A stretch of 33,253 nt of DNA from Candidatus Aminicenantota bacterium (GTDB lineage: Bacteria; Acidobacteriota; Aminicenantia; Aminicenantales; UBA4085), in NCBI GenBank assembly GCA_016931595.1, contig JAFGEN010000196.1, positions 1-33,253 of the forward strand, given 5' to 3'. Made by a program: the position numbers and the translations under genes. Of the stretch, positions 28,137 to 33,253 are shown in pieces. Below the pieces are notes generated by a model. It was not told the origin of the DNA, ran no database searches, and saw only the letters and a list, made by a program, of their open reading frames with translations. Positions within the stretch are counted from its first letter, which is position 1; each line of letters begins with the position of its first letter.

Positions 28137-29440
28137 GAGAAGAGAATCCCGCCGAAAACCGGTCGAACAAGGACCGCCGAGGGAGCGACCGCCGGAGCGC
28201 CGGCGAACCCAAATCCGATTCCGAGCGCCGGGTCGGCGACCGCCGCAAGCATGAGAGGCGGATTTATCAAAATCCCAAGCAATTGAATTTCATCCGTTTT
28301 TTGAAGGAAAAGGGCCTTTATCCCTATGAAAAGGCCTATGACCAGCCCGACGGCCCCGAGGTGATCTTCGAGGGAAAGAACATCATCAACCTGGCCTCGG
28401 TCGATTATTTCAATTTCGCCCAAAACAGCGAGATTAAAAAGGCCGCCTGTGCGGCCGTTAAGAAATACGGGGCCGGCGGCTTCTCCTCCCGATACTCCAT
28501 GGGGAACCTGAGAATCCACATGGACCTGGAGGAGAAGCTGGCCGAGTTTATGGGCAAGGAAAGCATCCTGATTTTCAATTCCGGATACCTGGCCAACCTC
28601 GCGGTCATCACCTCGATCATGCCCAAGAACGCGACGATTTTTCTCGACCAGAAATGCCACTTGAGCATCCATCACGCCTGCCTGCTTTCCGGGAAGAAAT
28701 ACCATCGGTTCGGGAACAACGACATGGCCGCCCTGGAACGCATGCTCCAGGCGCACCGCGACGACCCGGAAAAATGGATCGTCACCCTGGGCGTCTTCAG
28801 CTCCAACGGCATCCTCGGGAAACTGGATGAGATCGCCGTCCTGGCCCGCAAGTACAAAGCCCGGATCTTCATCGACGACGCCCACGGCGTGGGCGTTTAC
28901 GGGGACCGCCTGCGCGGCGCGGCCGAGCATTTCGGCGTCCTGGACGAGGTCGACCTGATCATGTGTCCGTTCCAGATGGCCTTCGGGAACATCGGCGCTT
29001 TTCTCGTCGGCAAGCGTTATCTTCTCCAGCCGGCCCACACCGAGACCTGGCCGTACATCTTCACCTACAACATCCCCCCGGTCTGCGCCGTGAGCATCAG
29101 AAAAGCTCTCGAGATCCTCGACCGAAAAGGGGCTTCCCTGCAGAAAAAGCTCCGGCGGAACGTGGCCGCTCTCCGCGATCGTTTGAAGGCCATGGGTTAC
29201 GAGATCCTCAACCCCGAGGGCCATATCATCCCCATTCTAATCGGCGATGAAGTGCTGGTCTGCCGGTTCGCCCATTTCCTGTTCGAGCGCGGCGTCTGGG
29301 TCCAGCCGTTTTTCTACCCGGCCGTCCCCAAGGGAAAGGCAATGGTCCGAGTGACCTGCACCATCGGCCATACGTTCCAGGAGTTGGAGAGGGCGGCCGG
29401 GATTTTCGCCGAAGCCCGCAAGAACCTCGGCCTGGAGTAA
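28133..29440 (+). CDS. alpha-oxoamine synthase (KBL/BioF/SPT) family protein lacking the PLP Schiff-base lysine
   Basis: KBL-like landmarks: DQKCHLSIHHACLLSGKKYHRFGNNDMAALE, IFIDDAHGVGVYG; but MCPFQMAFGNIGAF where GTLGKALGGASGG is expected. Confidence 0.88.
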   Translation: MREENPAENRSNKDRRGSDRRSAGEPKSDSERRVGDRRKHERRIYQNPKQLNFIRFLKEKGLYPYEKAYDQPDGPEVIFEGKNIINLASVDYFNFAQNSEIKKAACAAVKKYGAGGFSSRYSMGNLRIHMDLEEKLAEFMGKESILIFNSGYLANLAVITSIMPKNATIFLDQKCHLSIHHACLLSGKKYHRFGNNDMAALERMLQAHRDDPEKWIVTLGVFSSNGILGKLDEIAVLARKYKARIFIDDAHGVGVYGDRLRGAAEHFGVLDEVDLIMCPFQMAFGNIGAFLVGKRYLLQPAHTETWPYIFTYNIPPVCAVSIRKALEILDRKGASLQKKLRRNVAALRDRLKAMGYEILNPEGHIIPILIGDEVLVCRFAHFLFERGVWVQPFFYPAVPKGKAMVRVTCTIGHTFQELERAAGIFAEARKNLGLE

Positions 29441-29448
29441 GACAGGGC

Positions 29449-31398
29449 ATGCCGTATGTCTCGTTATCCGCCGCGTCGCTGTGCCTCCTCGTCGGCTTTT
29501 TTGTTTTTACCAAGGGCCCGGGCAAGCCGGTCAACCGCTATTTCTTCCTCTATAACATCCTCATTTTCATCTGGAACAGCGGAGATTTCGTCATTCCGCA
29601 ACTGGGGGGCAACCCCTCGGCGGCGCTGGCCTACGACCGTTTTTCCCAGGTCGGAGGCATTCTCATCCCTCCCCTGTTCATCGTCTTCTACCTAACCCTG
29701 ACCGGGCATTCGTTCAAGGAGATTTCCCGGCTCCCGGCCTTTCGCTTGTTCGCCGCCCTGGCCGTCGTCCTGCTGTGTTTCATCCCGACCCCCCTGCTGA
29801 TCAAGAGCGTGGAGGTCCATCCGTTCAAGGAGATTCCGGGCAGCCTCCTGGTCTTGGAAATCGCCGTCTTCGTGGCCAGCATCTTCTTCTGCCTGGGCCA
29901 TTTATACAAAGCCCGTAAAATGTCCAGTCCGGCCCAGCGATCCCGCCTGACATTCTTCGGCTTCGCCATCCTCGTCGGGATCTTCAGCGCCGTCGCCTGG
30001 TTCGTGGCCATTTCCTTCTTCCCCGGCCTCTCGACGAATTTCATCTACGTCTTTGAAGTCACCTATGTGCTCCTGACCGCGGTGGCGATTCTCCGCCACC
30101 ACTTGATGAACATCGACGTCATCGTCAAAAAGACCGTGGTCTATACGGTCCTGAGCACCTTCGTCATCGGAATCTACGTGGCGATCATCCTGGTTTTCGA
30201 AACCATCTTCCGTTCGATCACCGGCGAAGTCTCCCTGGTCGAAAAGATCATCGCCGCCGTCATCATCACCGTGACCTTTCAGCCGGTCCGTCTCCTCATT
30301 GAAAAATTCATCGACCGGCTGTTCTTCAGGGACAAGTACGACTACCAGGACGCCCTGGCCCAATTCACCCGGTCCCTCGGCTCCGTCCTGGACCTCCGGG
30401 AGCTGGTCAACCTGATCGTTTCCATCTCGGGGATCATGCGGGCCAAGAGCCTGGCCGTCCTCCTCCGGGACGAAGAACTGGGGCGGTTCAAGCCCATCGC
30501 CTCGACCGGCCTTCCGCCCGAGATCCATGCCGTCGGCTACGACGATTTCAGCGATATCGTCCGGAAATTGAATACGGTCAAGAACGTCTTCACCGCCGAT
30601 GAAATCGAACGGGCGGCGGCCGAAGGCGGTTATCCCTCGCTTGTCCGGGAGACCGCCTCCCTCGGGGCCGAGGTCGTCATCCCGGTTTTCGTCAAGGGCG
30701 AGCTTCAGGGCATTTTATTCCTGGGGCCGAAGCTGTCCGAGGAAGGCTATGATAGAAGCGACCTCAACCTTCTTCGGACTCTGGCCGACGAAGCCGGGAT
30801 CGCCTTCGAGAACGCCAAGCTGTACGGGGACGTCAAGCGGACCTATTTCGAGACTGTCCAGGCCCTGGCCCAGGCGATCGAAGCCAGCGACGAGTACACC
30901 CGCGGCCATTCCGACCGGGTCACGAAAATCGCCGTGGAAATCGCCAAGCGGCTCCAGTTGAGCCGGGACAAGATCGACACCCTGAAATTCGCCGGGATCC
31001 TCCACGACATCGGCAAAATCGGCGTCATCAAGGAAGTGCTCCATAAGCCCGGCAAGCTCAGCGACCTCGAATTCTCCCTCATCAAGCTGCATCCGAAGCT
31101 GGGCGAGGAGATCATAAAACCGGTGGCGTTCCTGGACAAGATCCGGCCCATCATCCGCCACCATCACGAGCGGTTCGACGGGCAAGGATATCCCGACGGC
31201 CTTGCGGGTGAGGACATTCCCCTGATGTCCCGGATCATCGCCGTCGCCGATACCTTCGACGCCATGACCAGCCATCGGCCCTACAGAAGCGCCCTGAGCC
31301 GTGAAGTCGCTCTGGCCGAAATTAAGAAATGCTCCGGAACCCAACTCGATCCCAAGGTCGTCGTAGCGTTCCTGGACCTCCAGGACGTCGCGCCCTGA
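29449..31398 (+). CDS. multi-TM GAF HD-GYP domain protein (probable c-di-GMP phosphodiesterase)
   Basis: N-terminal 7-8 TM segments, GAF region, then GHSDRVTKIAVEIA, LHDIGKIGV, HHERFDGQGYPDGLAGEDIP, ADTFDAMTSHRPYR. Confidence 0.92.
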   Translation: MPYVSLSAASLCLLVGFFVFTKGPGKPVNRYFFLYNILIFIWNSGDFVIPQLGGNPSAALAYDRFSQVGGILIPPLFIVFYLTLTGHSFKEISRLPAFRLFAALAVVLLCFIPTPLLIKSVEVHPFKEIPGSLLVLEIAVFVASIFFCLGHLYKARKMSSPAQRSRLTFFGFAILVGIFSAVAWFVAISFFPGLSTNFIYVFEVTYVLLTAVAILRHHLMNIDVIVKKTVVYTVLSTFVIGIYVAIILVFETIFRSITGEVSLVEKIIAAVIITVTFQPVRLLIEKFIDRLFFRDKYDYQDALAQFTRSLGSVLDLRELVNLIVSISGIMRAKSLAVLLRDEELGRFKPIASTGLPPEIHAVGYDDFSDIVRKLNTVKNVFTADEIERAAAEGGYPSLVRETASLGAEVVIPVFVKGELQGILFLGPKLSEEGYDRSDLNLLRTLADEAGIAFENAKLYGDVKRTYFETVQALAQAIEASDEYTRGHSDRVTKIAVEIAKRLQLSRDKIDTLKFAGILHDIGKIGVIKEVLHKPGKLSDLEFSLIKLHPKLGEEIIKPVAFLDKIRPIIRHHHERFDGQGYPDGLAGEDIPLMSRIIAVADTFDAMTSHRPYRSALSREVALAEIKKCSGTQLDPKVVVAFLDLQDVAP

Positions 31399-31426
31399 AC
31401 CCGGACCGAAAGGGCCCGCAGGCGCT

Positions 31427-31801
31427 TCAGCCCTGGGCGCCCTCGGGAGCTTTCTTTTTCTCGGGCTTGGCCTTCTTCTCCTTGCCCGCATCCTGGCCCT
31501 TTTCGGCCTTCCGGTCCTTCCCGGGTTGTTTGTCCTTGACCGGGGGCGCCGCCTCGCGGGGAGCGGCCGCCCGTTCGGCCTTGATTTTGGCCATGTCTTC
31601 GTTTTGCTTCTCCAACTCGGCCAACCGCTTCAACCTGTTTCCGACGGCCTTGACCTCCGCGCGCCATTTCCTGACGAGCGGATCCCGGCCGGTCTGGGCG
31701 GGGGTTTTCCCCTTTCCGGCCAAGAAGGCCAATCGATCCTCGAGCGTCTTTTCGAAACGGGCTTTCTGCCGCAGAGAGTGTGATTTCTTCATGGATTCCA
31801 T
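31427..31801 (-). CDS. hypothetical highly charged small protein (Lys/Glu/Ala-rich tail)
   Basis: MESMKKSHSLRQKARFEKTLEDRLAFLAGKGK...; SD GAGGAGG before ATG 31801. Confidence 0.6.
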   Translation of the reverse strand: MESMKKSHSLRQKARFEKTLEDRLAFLAGKGKTPAQTGRDPLVRKWRAEVKAVGNRLKRLAELEKQNEDMAKIKAERAAAPREAAPPVKDKQPGKDRKAEKGQDAGKEKKAKPEKKKAPEGAQG

Positions 31802-31975
31802 ATCGTCCTCCTCTTCGATTTTTTCAACGGTTCGGGCGGACAGGCCTCCGCCCAGCCCGTATGTATACCAGGGTTTTCGGCAAAAAGCCATTGCCGATTG
31901 ACACATCTGCAATTCCCGGGGGATAATCCGGCCTGGTAGAGAGGCCGAATGTTCGAAGGCCAAAGGAGAGGCGCC

Positions 31976-33253
31976 GTGGCGAGGATCAAGACAATTCGGC
32001 CTGTTGGTCTATTCATCGTCCTGTCCTTGCTCTTCGCCGGCCGGGATGTTGCCGCTCCGGCGGTTTCCGCCCGGACGGCCGGCCGCTTGAAAGTCGCCCT
32101 CATCTTCGACCTCGGCGGCCGCGGCGACGGAGGATTCAACGACTCGGCCTATCGCGGCCTGGACCGGGCGGTCAAGGAGCTCGGCATCGAAGCGGTTCTC
32201 CGGGAACCTCGCCGGAACCTCGAGCGGGAGATGTCTTTGAACGAAGCGGCCGCTTCCGACGCCGGCTTGATCATCGGCGTCGGCTTCAACTTCTCCGACC
32301 GGATGAGCGACCTGGCCGCCAGATTCCCCGGAAAGAAATTCGTCTGCGTGGACTACGGCCGGAAATACGACTTGTCCGGACGTCCCGTTCCGCTTCCGGC
32401 CAACCTGGCCGGCCTGCGCTTCAAGGAAGAGGAGGGGTCCTATCTCGTCGGGTTGATCGCCGCCCTGAAAAGCCGGACGGGCAGGATCGGTTTTCTCGGG
32501 GGAATGGACGGACCGATCATCCGCAAATTCGAGGCCGGTTACGCGGCCGGGGCAAGGTCCGTCCGGCCCCGGATCGTCATCTTATCCCGGTTCGCCGGTA
32601 TCACCGCCCGGGCGTTCAACGACCCGGCCAAGGGATACGAAATCGCCACGGCCATGTTCAAGGAGAACGCCGACGTCGTCTATCACGCCGCCGGGGCTAC
32701 GGGCGCCGGCCTCTTCCGGGCGGCCAGGGAAGCGAAACGCTGGGCGATCGGAGTCGACGTCGATCAGTCGGCTCAGGCCCCGGGCCTGGTCCTCACGAGC
32801 ATGACGAAAAACGTCGACGTGGCCGTCTTTGAAACCATCAAAGCCGCGGCTCAGGGCCGCTTTTCGGGCGGATTGCATACGTTCGGCTTGAAGGAAGACG
32901 GCGTCGGCTTCATCCTGAACGACCTGAACAGGGGGCTCATTCCGGCCGAAGCTCAGGCCGAAGCCCGGTCGGCCCGGGAAAGGATCATCACCGGGAAAAT
33001 CTCCGTTCCAACCGCGGGGGCGGAGAAGCCGAGGCTCGAGCAGCGCGAGCTTCAAGCGGTCCTTTTCGGGCTGAAGGTCGAAATCGCCTCGGTCATCGAC
33101 CTGCTCGACGCGGAGCTTCGGCGCGGCGCCGAAGCCCTGTCCGTCTCGGGTCTGGTAGGGGTTCGGGCTCGGGACGTGCTGAGGCGGCTGTATGAAACCC
33201 AGCCGTATATCATCGATTGCGAGGCGGCCAGCGACCGCGGCATCATGCTGACC
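31976..33253 (+). CDS. BMP/PnrA-like periplasmic binding protein with C-terminal extension (3' truncated by window edge)
   Basis: GTG with SD AAAGGAGA; signal-like N-terminus; LKVALIFDLGGRGDGGFNDSAYRGLDRAVKELGIE, EEGSYLVGLIAAL, GRIGFLGGMDGPIIRKFEAGYAAGA; frame open to window end and absent from the ORF track. Confidence 0.85.
   Translation, partial: MARIKTIRPVGLFIVLSLLFAGRDVAAPAVSARTAGRLKVALIFDLGGRGDGGFNDSAYRGLDRAVKELGIEAVLREPRRNLEREMSLNEAAASDAGLIIGVGFNFSDRMSDLAARFPGKKFVCVDYGRKYDLSGRPVPLPANLAGLRFKEEEGSYLVGLIAALKSRTGRIGFLGGMDGPIIRKFEAGYAAGARSVRPRIVILSRFAGITARAFNDPAKGYEIATAMFKENADVVYHAAGATGAGLFRAAREAKRWAIGVDVDQSAQAPGLVLTSMTKNVDVAVFETIKAAAQGRFSGGLHTFGLKEDGVGFILNDLNRGLIPAEAQAEARSARERIITGKISVPTAGAEKPRLEQRELQAVLFGLKVEIASVIDLLDAELRRGAEALSVSGLVGVRARDVLRRLYETQPYIIDCEAASDRGIMLT

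Overview
33.25 kb of GC-rich DNA from a diderm bacterium. The gene content (LPS genes, type IVa pilus genes, ComEC) is compatible with an Acidobacteriota/Aminicenantes-like lineage, but that placement is a guess. Left to right: end of a CheR/PAS protein and a PAS histidine kinase; DUF948-like and YtxH-like proteins; eno with convergent ogt; a noncoding segment rich in inverted repeats; M20 amidohydrolase, comEC, a small exported protein and a lipoprotein; lpxK, an LpxL-like acyltransferase and rph; a flotillin-like protein; an aminotransferase fused to a PEPCK/HprK-like P-loop domain; gmhA and plsC; a minus-strand type IV pilus locus (pilB-pilT-pilC-pilS-pilR and two tandem pilins); an AOS-family protein lacking the PLP lysine; a membrane GAF/HD-GYP protein; a charged small protein; and a truncated BMP/PnrA-like binding protein with a C-terminal extension. 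Strongest leads: (1) the aminotransferase/P-loop fusion with a Cys-rich stretch and an altered Walker A; (2) the AOS homologue in which the Schiff-base lysine is Met; (3) a candidate PilR regulon code, with sigma-54 -24/-12 promoters at both pilins and GAC-N7-GTC dyads upstream, including two copies exactly 20 bp apart; (4) a ~235-nt noncoding element closed by a perfect 12-bp inverted repeat with several internal hairpins. No CRISPR array, rRNA, recognisable tRNA or transposase was found. All calls come from reading the sequence; no searches were run.
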